Part shown: piece after piece, positions 1 to 7,603 of the stretch
Position numbering within the stretch: position 1 is the stretch's first letter
How the letters are laid out: the number at the start of each line of letters is the position of its first letter
Notes under the pieces: generated by a model
Told to the model about the DNA's origin: nothing
Databases searched by the model: none
Seen by the model: the letters and a program-made list of their open reading frames with translations, nothing else
From: Firmicutes bacterium UBA1764
GTDB lineage: Bacteria; Bacillota; Clostridia; Peptostreptococcales; Anaerovoracaceae
Assembly: GCA_002315535.1 (NCBI GenBank)
Contig: DCHA01000072.1
Span: 1-19,254 of the forward strand
DNA: 19,254 nt
Reading direction: 5' to 3'
Program-made: the position numbers and the translations under genes

Positions 1-21
1 AGAATATGATAAAATAAATAC

Positions 22-107
22 AGAAAGAGAACCGATGAACGGTTCTCCTTAGGTTAAGAATAGAAAGCTACTCCAACCGTGGAAGGACGGGAGTAGCTTT
101 TCTATTT
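22..107 (+). ncRNA. Putative antisense/antitoxin small RNA of type I cassette 1
   Basis: A TATGAT -10 box lies at 5-10; its -35 box would fall outside the window. Transcription would begin near 17-22, and a hairpin followed by a T-rich tract ends the RNA near 107, giving about 85 nt. The 5' part can fold on itself: GAGAACCG (27-34) pairs with CGGTTCTC (40-47) around a five-base loop. The RNA converges on the minus-strand toxin mRNA. Its layout matches cassette 2 at 13489-13583, where both promoter boxes are visible. The antitoxin role is inferred from this arrangement and from the toxin-like peptide opposite. Confidence 0.6.
64..107 (+). terminator. Intrinsic terminator of small RNA 1
   Basis: AAAGCTACTCC (64-74) pairs with GGAGTAGCTTT (90-100), an 11-bp stem, followed by the T-rich run TTTTCTATTT. 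On the minus strand the tail after the stem is less T-rich, so termination of the toxin mRNA here would be weaker. Confidence 0.8.
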
Positions 108-111
108 CATA

Positions 112-204
112 CTACTTTCTCTTGTTGTTAATAAACAAGGCGACTATCGCAACTATTAACAAACCAACTGTCGCATAGGCAGTCATTGAGTCATATGTCA
201 CCAT
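112..204 (-). CDS. Holin-like type I toxin peptide (30 aa), cassette 1
   Basis: A 30-residue peptide starting MVTYDSMTAY, followed by a hydrophobic segment (about residues 11-25) and a basic tail NNKRK. This charge and hydrophobicity plan, with the start M(V/S)TY, is that of the short putative holin-like toxins of Firmicutes (Hol_Tox/Fst-like), which insert into the membrane when overexpressed. A good ribosome binding site GGAGG lies seven bases before the ATG. Upstream in the leader, CCTCC (232-236 region read on the minus strand) could pair with that GGAGG, so the site may be hidden in the full mRNA. A paralogue is encoded at 13585-13686. Toxicity is inferred from family resemblance. Confidence 0.7.
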   Translation of the reverse strand: MVTYDSMTAYATVGLLIVAIVALFINNKRK

Positions 205-269
205 AGTTCGTCCTCCAATAAATAAAATAGGAGGAACCGTCCACCGTTAAGGTTCTCTTTCTGAGAAGA

Positions 270-299
270 ATAATATCACATTACTTACAAAAAATGCAA
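270..299 (-). promoter_or_regulatory. Promoter of toxin mRNA 1
   Basis: Read on the minus strand: TTGCAT (299-294), an 18-bp spacer, then TATTAT (275-270). The same two boxes with the same spacing occur in front of the cassette 2 toxin. Transcription would start near 262, just at the sequence AGAAAGAGAACC. Confidence 0.7.
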
Positions 300-342
300 G
301 TGAAATTTTGGAAATTATTTTCGCGATTTTACTCCAATCTCC

Positions 343-756
343 CTACAACACCATAATCAGTGTCCCGGCCCCGATAAGTATGCAGCCGATGATCGATTTT
401 GCCGTGACTTGCTCGTGCAGGAAGGTAAACGCGAGAATAAGCGTGATTACCACGCTGAGCTTATCAATAGGTACGACCTTCGACGCCTCTCCAAGCTGCA
501 GCGCCTTGTAGTAACAGAGCCACGAGGCTCCGGTCGCAAGGCCCGAAAGAATCAGAAAAATCCAGCTCTTCTTTGAAATGTCGACCACGCCGCCCTGCGT
601 GTTCGTGATAAACACCATGAGCCACGCGAAAAGCACGACGACAACGGTCCTGATCGCCGTCGCCAGATTCGAATTCACGCCGTCGATACCGATCTTCGCA
701 AGGATTGACGTGAACGCCGCGAACACCGCGGATAAAATTGCATAAATTGCCCACAT
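343..756 (-). CDS. Single-domain EamA family (DMT superfamily) transporter
   Basis: A 137-residue, mostly hydrophobic protein with four or five predicted membrane segments (about residues 4-24, 33-51, 66-84, 97-113 and 119-137). It has one EamA domain, starting MWAIYAILSAVFAAFTSILA and ending in a loop with LHEQVTAKSIIGC before the last helix. Two-domain EamA transporters are about 280-300 residues; single-domain members of this length are common and are thought to work as dimers. The substrate cannot be read from the sequence. The ribosome binding site GGAGGTG precedes the ATG by 10 bases, and a TATAAT box lies at 799-794. The next gene on this strand is the type I toxin, 140 bases beyond the stop. 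Confidence 0.85.
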   Translation of the reverse strand: MWAIYAILSAVFAAFTSILAKIGIDGVNSNLATAIRTVVVVLFAWLMVFITNTQGGVVDISKKSWIFLILSGLATGASWLCYYKALQLGEASKVVPIDKLSVVITLILAFTFLHEQVTAKSIIGCILIGAGTLIMVL

Positions 757-904
757 GATGATTAGGCACCTCCATTTTTCGTCTCAATAGTGCATTATAT
801 TTCGCACAAATACCATGAATAATTTTACACCTATTAAACCACGTGCGATCATATTTCTTATGCCGGAGCGTTAACAGTTTTAGGAAACCAACTGAAGTTC
901 CTTT

Positions 905-1888
905 TCAGAAAGAATTGTTTGACAACACCACCATTGCATCAATGAAGTACGGCTTTTGGCTCTCATCATCTTCTCCTAAATCTTCAAATTGTAAATGATA
1001 GAATCCCGTGATGGTCTTCCCGCAATATCTAACGAATAGCTCATCAAAGTTGATTTCCTCTTTCAGGGTTTCGCCTGATACAATATAAATTTTTGCATTA
1101 AAGGCTATGCTTGGTTTGATCAGAGCATCATCCAGTATTGCCCCATCTGGGTTTAGTGTTGCATTAGAATAATTGTAAAATTCCTTAATCTCGTATTCAT
1201 CAACAGGCTCCTTATAACTTGCCTTATCAGTATTCAGTATGCCTAGATTCAATCCCTTAAACCAATCGCCACTAGCTCTTCTGAATTGTGTCAGTACAAA
1301 TCGCAATTCTTCTTTACAAGCCACGCAGGTGTATTTGCCACTAGCGTCAAGTGCGTATTTGTGAATTGCGCAAGGTGTGGTTTCTTTCTTTTCGACCTCT
1401 ACTTTGACAATCTTTTCAACAATCCTCTCAACCTCTTTTTCAACCTCAATAGTCTTTTCAATCTCAACGACTTTTTCTACTTCGACAGGCACTGCGATAT
1501 ATTTGGTCTTTCCCGGAGTATTAACAATAACCTTTTCTGTCGGCCAGATAAGGCGCTCCATAAACCATATCATTTCCTGTCGTGTAATTTCGTTTTCGAG
1601 CGTGAGTGTTCCATCTGTGTTGCCGTACAGATAGCCTTTTGAAATTAGGACGTTAATTAGAGGATCACTATAGTCGTAATCACTAAAGCGTGCATGCCCG
1701 AGGACTGTAGTATGGCCGGAGGCTTCGGCAGCATCAAGATACATGCCGTCAAGCTCGAGGCCCCTTGCGACTGCCGTAAAAAAATCACCACGTGTAACGT
1801 GATGATCCATTGCAATCGAAATACAGCTGAGTGATGAAATTATGATAACAAGGGTAGTAACGAATAGAATCCGGAGTTGTCTCTTCAT
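905..1888 (-). CDS. Secreted SLH-like protein with charged coiled-coil stalk
   Basis: I place the start at the ATG at 1888 (327 aa), because the N-terminus MKRQLRILFVTTLVIIISSL is a clear signal peptide and AAAGGAAA lies before it. The longer frame upstream (to 2017) adds an unconvincing leader. After the signal comes an SLH-like region (about residues 30-115) with the typical pattern YSDPLINVLISKGYLYGNTD then ITRQEMIWFMERL. A strongly repetitive Val/Glu/Lys segment built on VEVEK/VEIEK units follows (about residues 130-170), probably a stalk or coiled coil. Then comes a possible metal-binding knuckle CAIH...CVAC, and a C-terminal domain of about 130 residues that I do not recognise. Only about one and a half SLH units are visible, so anchoring to the cell wall is uncertain. 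A weak TATAAT box lies at 1982-1977. It is divergent from the large SLH protein at 2287. Confidence 0.75.
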   Translation of the reverse strand: MKRQLRILFVTTLVIIISSLSCISIAMDHHVTRGDFFTAVARGLELDGMYLDAAEASGHTTVLGHARFSDYDYSDPLINVLISKGYLYGNTDGTLTLENEITRQEMIWFMERLIWPTEKVIVNTPGKTKYIAVPVEVEKVVEIEKTIEVEKEVERIVEKIVKVEVEKKETTPCAIHKYALDASGKYTCVACKEELRFVLTQFRRASGDWFKGLNLGILNTDKASYKEPVDEYEIKEFYNYSNATLNPDGAILDDALIKPSIAFNAKIYIVSGETLKEEINFDELFVRYCGKTITGFYHLQFEDLGEDDESQKPYFIDAMVVLSNNSF

Positions 1889-2064
1889 AGCTGTGTTTCC
1901 TTTCTTTAATTTTCTAAAAGCACTACAGTGCGTTGCTTCCCATGAGTTATATTGTCGGGCAAGCTTCCTTGTGAATATTATATCATATTTTAGTGATATT
2001 ATGGAAAAAGAGATCATTATTCATTACGAAAAATAATTAATTATTTCCAAAATATTTTTGCAAT

Positions 2065-2100
2065 GGGGGGGGGTACTTTTTTATACAGATGTGTTATAAT
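2065..2100 (+). promoter_or_regulatory. G9 homopolymer next to a -10 box upstream of the large surface protein
   Basis: Nine consecutive G residues (2065-2073) end 21 bases before a perfect TATAAT (2095-2100). The expected -35 position (about 2071-2077) lies right at the edge of the G tract and has no good hexamer. TTGCAA at 2058-2063 is 31 bases from the -10, too far for a normal promoter. A change in G number would alter this spacing. Confidence 0.45.
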
Positions 2101-2141
2101 ATAGAAATTAAAATAATTGGAGATTTTGGAACGGAATAATA

Positions 2142-2207
2142 ATGGCTAGAGAAATTATTTCGATACAAGCGATTATTTGTGAAAGAGTTGAACACGTTAT
2201 AGTGTAA
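2142..2207 (+). CDS. Possible 21-residue leader peptide upstream of the surface protein gene
   Basis: ATG at 2142 opens a 21-codon frame starting MAREIISIQA and ending VEHVIV, with stop TAA at 2205-2207. A purine-rich GGAACGG lies seven bases before the ATG. The stop codon overlaps the first bases of a terminator-like hairpin (2206-2236), the geometry expected of a translated attenuator leader. It could also be a chance frame: there is no repeated regulatory codon (five Ile of 21 is the only bias). Confidence 0.35.
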   Translation: MAREIISIQAIICERVEHVIV

Positions 2208-2240
2208 TCACGTGCTCTAGGTTAGAGTGTGTGATTTTTT
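2206..2240 (+). terminator. Terminator-like hairpin in the leader of the surface protein gene
   Basis: AATCACGTGCTCTA (2206-2219) pairs with TAGAGTGTGTGATT (2223-2236) through a 14-bp stem that includes three G-U pairs, with a three-base loop, and it runs straight into T6. It lies between the TATAAT at 2095 and the start codon at 2287, so transcription from that promoter must pass it. This suggests attenuation, or a separate short transcript ending here. Confidence 0.65.
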
Positions 2241-2286
2241 ATTTTAAGTTTCTTTTAAGAAAACATTCGCGGAAAGGATGAAAAGT

Positions 2287-5200
2287 ATGAAGAAGAAATT
2301 ATTAGTATTAGTATTGACACTGGCAATGGTAATCACAGCTATGTCTGCAGTGGCATGGGCAGGGGAGCAGTATGAGGCTGAAGTAACCTTGAGTGATGGG
2401 AAAACTAAAGAATATTTCAATTCTTTTGCTACTGCAATAGAGGCTGTTGATAAAGGTGACAAATATATTGGATGTACTCTAAAATTACTTAAAGATATTA
2501 GTGTTGAGGTTAATACAGGAACTAGTAATTATGGACACTACTGTATTGACGGAGGAAAGTTTACAATAGATGGAGATAAACACACTATAAGTGCAAAAAT
2601 AAAGAGTGGTTCTGAAAACGGATATGTTTTTAATGTTCGTGGAGATGTTACTTTTAATGATTTGAGAATCTTGAGGTCTGCAGATGCATCTGGTACAGAG
2701 TACCTTAGAGGTGGAATTAATGTTCCTGCAGAAGTAACCGTTAACATTAATGATTGTTATATTGACATGCGTTCTAAAAATTCGAACGAATGGAATACTG
2801 CAGTTGTAGCGGGAAAAAACAGCACGGTAGTAATAAATAAGGGAACGTACTATTCTGGAATTGAAGGTGATTATCGAGGAATCAACATCGATAACAATAA
2901 ATCATTTACTTTCATCGACGGTGAAACTAATGGCATAGTAGCTGAATACACCGTTGTTTATCATATTAAGGGTGGAACACATAATGTTACAGGTATCACA
3001 CATAAGGGAACTGTTAATAGTATCGGAATAGGTGTCTCTGGGGGGACATATGCTAATGATCCAACTCTTTACGTTGCAAGTGGATGCTCGGTAATAGAAA
3101 ATGATACAAACCCTAAGACGTGGACTGTAATCGATAACTTTTATCAAGATTCTGTAAATACCAACACGTGGCATGTAGTAAATCTTGCTGGTTTAAAAGA
3201 GCTTCGCGATAGTATTAATAATGGTAATGTAAAATACGCAAATCAAATCATTGAAATTGATAATGACATTGACATGACATCGGATCCGTGGACTCCGATA
3301 AATGCATACCAAAGTGGGTCAGCATTATCAGGAACCACTATAGATGGAAATGGTCATTCAATTAAAGGTATGACCATTACAGTACCTGAGAATTCAAAGT
3401 CATACGACTATGGAGTTGGATTTATTAGTCAGCAAGCAGGATCATTAACGATTAGCGCTATTTCTTTTGTTTCCGCAAATGTTAATGCCCCTACCGGTTC
3501 TCAGGTTGGCGTGGTTGTTGGAATGTCATATGGGAATGTGGCTTTTGAAGATGTTGATATTGTTAATTGCAATGTTTTAGGGGCAACAAAAACTGGTGCA
3601 TATCTTGGTCAAAATGATGATGGGAATACTGTGCTATTAAAGGATTGTGTCATTAAAGGATCCGTGGTCAAAGCAAACTATTCAGCAGCTTTAATGATTG
3701 GGTTGCTTAACACCAATAGTATGGAGGTTGTATTTAATAATTGTTCTGCTGATGACAATTCAAAATTTGAATGGGTCACTAAGGCTGATGATTTCCCTGA
3801 CAAGGGCGTTGAAATTGATGGCCGATATTTCGCTATTAGTGGCACAACTCTTTGGTTGACAGATCCTGGCGAGGGGTGCTGGGCAGAACAGAGAGTAAGT
3901 GGTGCAAAACTAACATATGGTCAGACTGAATATGATGTTAAAGGCAGTGTGTTCTATCCTAATGATATAGCTGCTATCGGCAATGTAAAGTATGACAGTT
4001 TGGAGGCTGCAGTATCAGCATGTAACGATGGTGATACCATTGAGTTGCTAAGGAATGCCACTGTTGGCAATAAAATCACAATTAATAAAAATGTTACAAT
4101 AAATGGTAATAATAAGCAGATTACGTATACTGGCAGTGACGATCAGATCTTCTATTTTGATGCTACCGATAAGTCCTTCATTATCAAGAATTGTGAAATC
4201 CACAATAAAAGCACAAAAGAGCTTTATGGTCTATTTAATGTTAAGGAAAAATCTAAAGGGAAAATATTAATTGATAGGTGCATTTTTGCAGATGATACAG
4301 GTGACGCATCTGCTATCGTTACTCATGATGCGTCAGCGAACGGGGATCACGTATTAGTTGAATTTACTAACAATACTGTCAACGAGTATTATGGTGGCGT
4401 ATTCCCCTATACTCGCGAGGGTAGTATCTTCAGTGGAAACCAGTTTAATAATATTGGGCGTGCTAGAGTTATTTCTCCCATTACCAATGATGGTAGTACG
4501 GCTACTATAGTTGTTACGGATAACACATTTGTGGGATGTACTAAAAATGGTATTATAAGTTTAAATAAGACGAATGCTGTCACAACATTGGAAATCCACG
4601 GAAATACTATTACAAACTGTAATAATGTACTTCTTGTTGAGACAACGGCTGTTTTAACCGCAAATAGTGAAATCACTAATTTGACAGGAGGGACTATTAT
4701 TGTTGATAATAATGGTAGCGATACAGTTGGAGATTTAACAATTACTGATGGGGCATACAAAGGAAAAGATTCTGCTTACACAAAAGAAAAAAATGGTACT
4801 ATTGTTATTTCTGGCGGCTATTTTTCATCATTTATTGCAAAAACTGATCTTGCCGAGAATTATGAGTGTATAGACAATCCAGACAGCAATAAGGGAACAT
4901 ATCCGTATAAGGTTGGAAAAGTAAAATCTGTTCTTACAATGAGTGACTATGCATATATGGGATCAACTGTAAGTACTCCATCAGTTAGTAATTTGGGAAG
5001 TGCAACTGCAAGAATATATTACAGTGCAACATCATTCCTTCAGACAAGCGTTGGAGCTATTGAATGGACTAATATTACTCCTGGTTCAATTATCCCGGGA
5101 ACATATTTCATGAAGGCTTACTTGTCAGACGGAACCGAAACTGATCAAATAACATTTAATGTAAAGAAGGGCTCAAAGGCTGCACCTACAGCCCCAACGG

Positions 5201-7422
5201 TTAATGGATTAACTGTTACAATTGCTGAGGCAGACAGAACCAAGAACCTTGAATACTGTGTTTCAGATTCTGTGGACGAGCATACAAATTGGATTAGCGT
5301 CCCGACATTAACAGATGGAACATTTACACTTTCAGGTCTCAATGCTGGCGATTATAAAGTATTTATTCGTGAAAGAGAAAATAAACTATATTTTGCTAGC
5401 GATGCAGTGGCTTCTGACGTATTTACTGTCTCAAACTTCTCTGTAAGCTACAATGCCAACTATGGTGTTGGTACTGTTGCTTCACAGACTGCTGCTCAAT
5501 CAAGCACTATTACAGTAGCTTCTGGTGCAACACTTAGCCGCACTGGCTATACATTTGCTGGATGGAATACTCAGGCTGATGGAAATGGCTCAAGTTACAG
5601 TGTGGGAAGTAGCATCAGTGTTGGTGCAGTACTCTACGCTCAGTGGACACCGAATACATATACGGTAAGATTTAATGCCAATACCGGCTCCGGCAATATG
5701 TCAAGCCAGAGCTTTACATACGATGTTGCGCAGGCATTAAGTGCGAATACATTTACAAAGTCCGGCTACAACTTTGTTGGATGGGCAACAAGAGCTGATG
5801 GACCGGTTGTATATCCAGATAAACAGAATGTATCTAATGTCGCAGCAAGTGGAGCGGTAGATCTTTATGCGGTTTGGGCTCAGGCTGTTGGTACTGTTAC
5901 TGCAAATATTACAAGCACAACAAATGAGGCAATTAAGGTTGAAGTGAAGTATGGTCCGACAGTTATTCAGTCTAAAGAAAACATTATCCCAACACTAAGC
6001 GGTTCAGTCTATGTAGCTAACGACATTGTATTATCTGATATTCCATACGGTACATATAACTTAGTTGTAACTCAGGGTAATGTTGTAAGTACACAGATTA
6101 TTATCAATGGCGAATCAACAACGGCAAATGTTACAATGCCTGATAGAAATGTAAACTCTGTTCTTGAAGTAAAGGGTGAGGACACCAAGCCGGTAGTTGT
6201 AGGAGGTCTTAACGAAGAGGCTGAAAGTAAGAAAATTGAGGATCAGAATGTATATGTTTTGATGACAGTTGAAAAGACAGAGGAACAGGTTCTTCCGGAG
6301 ACAGCTTCGGCAAAGGAACAGGATTCTCAGCAGGCAATTGAGGCAATCACTGAAAAGGCTGAAGACGATAAGCGTAAAGAGACATCAACGCCTTCAACGA
6401 CTGTAGTTGATGACCTTGTTATTGAATTCTTTGATGTCACAGTTGAACTGTATGTAACAGATTCTGCTATTACAAACTTTGCAACAGTTGAACCAACTGA
6501 TGTAATTACTGAAACAAATAATGTTATTGAAATTGTTGTTCCATATGACATGAACGGCAAGGATAATATTAAGGTGTACCGTTATCATGATAGTGTTGCC
6601 GAGGCCTTTACAAAGCTTAATGCAAAGCCATTGGCACCGTATATAGACGGACAGTATTATGTTGATGAAGCACATTCATTGATTTATATCTATGCACAGA
6701 AGTTCTCAACATACGGTATTGCATATATAGCAACGAACGAAAGTGGTAACACGGATACTCCAATCTATGTCCCAATCACTCCGGTTAAGAAAGATGATAA
6801 GAAGGACGAGGTAAAGGATTACACAACATGCGGCAAGGATAATACATGCCCGCTTTATGTATACAAGGATCTTAAAGTTAACGATTGGTATCATGATGGT
6901 GTTCATTTCTGTTTAGATAATAAGTACATGAACGGATATGCCGGCATCAATGCAGGTAAGTTCGGCCCGGACGATAAGATTACTCGTGCGCAGATTGTAT
7001 CTATTCTTTGGAGAATGGCTGGCAGCCCTGTTGTAAATTACAACATGACTTACACGGATGTAAAGGCAACTGAATGGTATGCCGATGCCGTTCGCTGGGC
7101 TACATCAACAGGTGTTGTAAAGGGTAATCCGGATGGTACTTTCAAGCCGGAGGATTACATAACAAGAGAGGCTCTGGCACAAATTCTTTACGGATATGCG
7201 AAGCTCAAGGGCGAGGGATTCACTGGTTCATGGATGTTCCTCATCACTAATACTGATGCAAATAAGATTAGCTCATGGGCTAGTGAGGCAATGCACTGGG
7301 TAATTATGAAGCAGGTTATGGGTGGAGACAATCACGGACTGCTGAGACCTCAGGGTACGGCAACAAGAGCTGAAGCAGCAACAATGATTCAGAGATTCTG
7401 TGGAGTTCTTGAAACAAAGTAA
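2287..7422 (+). CDS. Large secreted S-layer-anchored protein: beta-helix-like region, two InlB B-repeats, three SLH domains
   Basis: I choose the ATG at 2287 (1711 aa), not 2278, because GGAAAGG ends at 2277, leaving nine bases to 2287 and none to 2278. Residues 1-26 (MKKKLLVLVL...AVAWA) are a signal peptide. Residues of about 30-880 are Asn/Thr/Gly-rich short beta repeats with many TINGNN/VTINKN-like turns, consistent with a right-handed parallel beta-helix. An Ig-like stretch follows. At about 1048-1198 are two Listeria-Bacteroides (InlB B) repeats, each ending in G(Y)xFxGWxTxADG...LYAxW. A linker with TTCGKDNTCP precedes three SLH domains (about 1523-1711) with TRAQ, TREA and TRAE signatures, which bind secondary wall polymer. 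The ligand or adhesion target is not visible. Regulation may involve the G9 tract and leader hairpin upstream. Confidence 0.9.
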   Translation: MKKKLLVLVLTLAMVITAMSAVAWAGEQYEAEVTLSDGKTKEYFNSFATAIEAVDKGDKYIGCTLKLLKDISVEVNTGTSNYGHYCIDGGKFTIDGDKHTISAKIKSGSENGYVFNVRGDVTFNDLRILRSADASGTEYLRGGINVPAEVTVNINDCYIDMRSKNSNEWNTAVVAGKNSTVVINKGTYYSGIEGDYRGINIDNNKSFTFIDGETNGIVAEYTVVYHIKGGTHNVTGITHKGTVNSIGIGVSGGTYANDPTLYVASGCSVIENDTNPKTWTVIDNFYQDSVNTNTWHVVNLAGLKELRDSINNGNVKYANQIIEIDNDIDMTSDPWTPINAYQSGSALSGTTIDGNGHSIKGMTITVPENSKSYDYGVGFISQQAGSLTISAISFVSANVNAPTGSQVGVVVGMSYGNVAFEDVDIVNCNVLGATKTGAYLGQNDDGNTVLLKDCVIKGSVVKANYSAALMIGLLNTNSMEVVFNNCSADDNSKFEWVTKADDFPDKGVEIDGRYFAISGTTLWLTDPGEGCWAEQRVSGAKLTYGQTEYDVKGSVFYPNDIAAIGNVKYDSLEAAVSACNDGDTIELLRNATVGNKITINKNVTINGNNKQITYTGSDDQIFYFDATDKSFIIKNCEIHNKSTKELYGLFNVKEKSKGKILIDRCIFADDTGDASAIVTHDASANGDHVLVEFTNNTVNEYYGGVFPYTREGSIFSGNQFNNIGRARVISPITNDGSTATIVVTDNTFVGCTKNGIISLNKTNAVTTLEIHGNTITNCNNVLLVETTAVLTANSEITNLTGGTIIVDNNGSDTVGDLTITDGAYKGKDSAYTKEKNGTIVISGGYFSSFIAKTDLAENYECIDNPDSNKGTYPYKVGKVKSVLTMSDYAYMGSTVSTPSVSNLGSATARIYYSATSFLQTSVGAIEWTNITPGSIIPGTYFMKAYLSDGTETDQITFNVKKGSKAAPTAPTVNGLTVTIAEADRTKNLEYCVSDSVDEHTNWISVPTLTDGTFTLSGLNAGDYKVFIRERENKLYFASDAVASDVFTVSNFSVSYNANYGVGTVASQTAAQSSTITVASGATLSRTGYTFAGWNTQADGNGSSYSVGSSISVGAVLYAQWTPNTYTVRFNANTGSGNMSSQSFTYDVAQALSANTFTKSGYNFVGWATRADGPVVYPDKQNVSNVAASGAVDLYAVWAQAVGTVTANITSTTNEAIKVEVKYGPTVIQSKENIIPTLSGSVYVANDIVLSDIPYGTYNLVVTQGNVVSTQIIINGESTTANVTMPDRNVNSVLEVKGEDTKPVVVGGLNEEAESKKIEDQNVYVLMTVEKTEEQVLPETASAKEQDSQQAIEAITEKAEDDKRKETSTPSTTVVDDLVIEFFDVTVELYVTDSAITNFATVEPTDVITETNNVIEIVVPYDMNGKDNIKVYRYHDSVAEAFTKLNAKPLAPYIDGQYYVDEAHSLIYIYAQKFSTYGIAYIATNESGNTDTPIYVPITPVKKDDKKDEVKDYTTCGKDNTCPLYVYKDLKVNDWYHDGVHFCLDNKYMNGYAGINAGKFGPDDKITRAQIVSILWRMAGSPVVNYNMTYTDVKATEWYADAVRWATSTGVVKGNPDGTFKPEDYITREALAQILYGYAKLKGEGFTGSWMFLITNTDANKISSWASEAMHWVIMKQVMGGDNHGLLRPQGTATRAEAATMIQRFCGVLETK

Positions 7423-7424
7423 AC

Positions 7425-7495
7425 CTATGCGAGAGTAACGCATAGCATATGGCAAACCAAAAGCGGAGGGCCGGCTGGTCCTTCGCTTTGCATAT
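7425..7495 (+). terminator. Two tandem hairpins after the surface protein gene
   Basis: CTATGCG (7425-7431) pairs with CGCATAG (7439-7445). Immediately after it, CATATG plus CAAA on the left and a long stem AAGCGGAGGGCC/GGTCCTTCGCTT close on TTTGCATATG (to about 7495). Neither is followed by a T run, so termination or mRNA 3' protection is only suggested by position. Confidence 0.45.
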
Positions 7496-7539
7496 GTGGG
7501 GATATGTCGGGACTTGGTCACTCCGTTATTAAAAAATTC

Positions 7540-7588
7540 TTGTAACAAGTCCGTGAATCCCGTATAATATATTTATACGGGAATCACG
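7540..7588 (+). promoter_or_regulatory. Promoter and operator-like inverted repeat of the HTH-GH84 gene
   Basis: TTGTAA (7540-7545), a 17-bp spacer, then TATAAT (7563-7568) form a near-consensus housekeeping promoter. Overlapping the -10, CGTGAATCCCGTATAA (7552-7567) and TTATACGGGAATCACG (7573-7588) are inverted copies matching at 15 of 16 positions around five bases. The ribosome binding site GAGGTG follows before the ATG at 7604. A protein bound to this dyad would block RNA polymerase; the HTH of the gene itself is the obvious candidate. Confidence 0.8.
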
Positions 7589-7603
7589 TATAAGAGGTGT
7601 TAT

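Noticed and set aside
464..787. Arg-rich minus-strand frame overlapping the EamA gene
   Set aside because: Overlaps the EamA reading frame almost completely; only the EamA frame has membrane segments, a ribosome binding site at the right place and family resemblance.
1286..1642. Plus-strand frames rich in Phe, Asn and Leu or in Ser, Thr and Ile opposite the SLH-like gene
   Set aside because: These are mirror images of the repetitive VEVEK codons; no ribosome binding site and no signal of a real protein.
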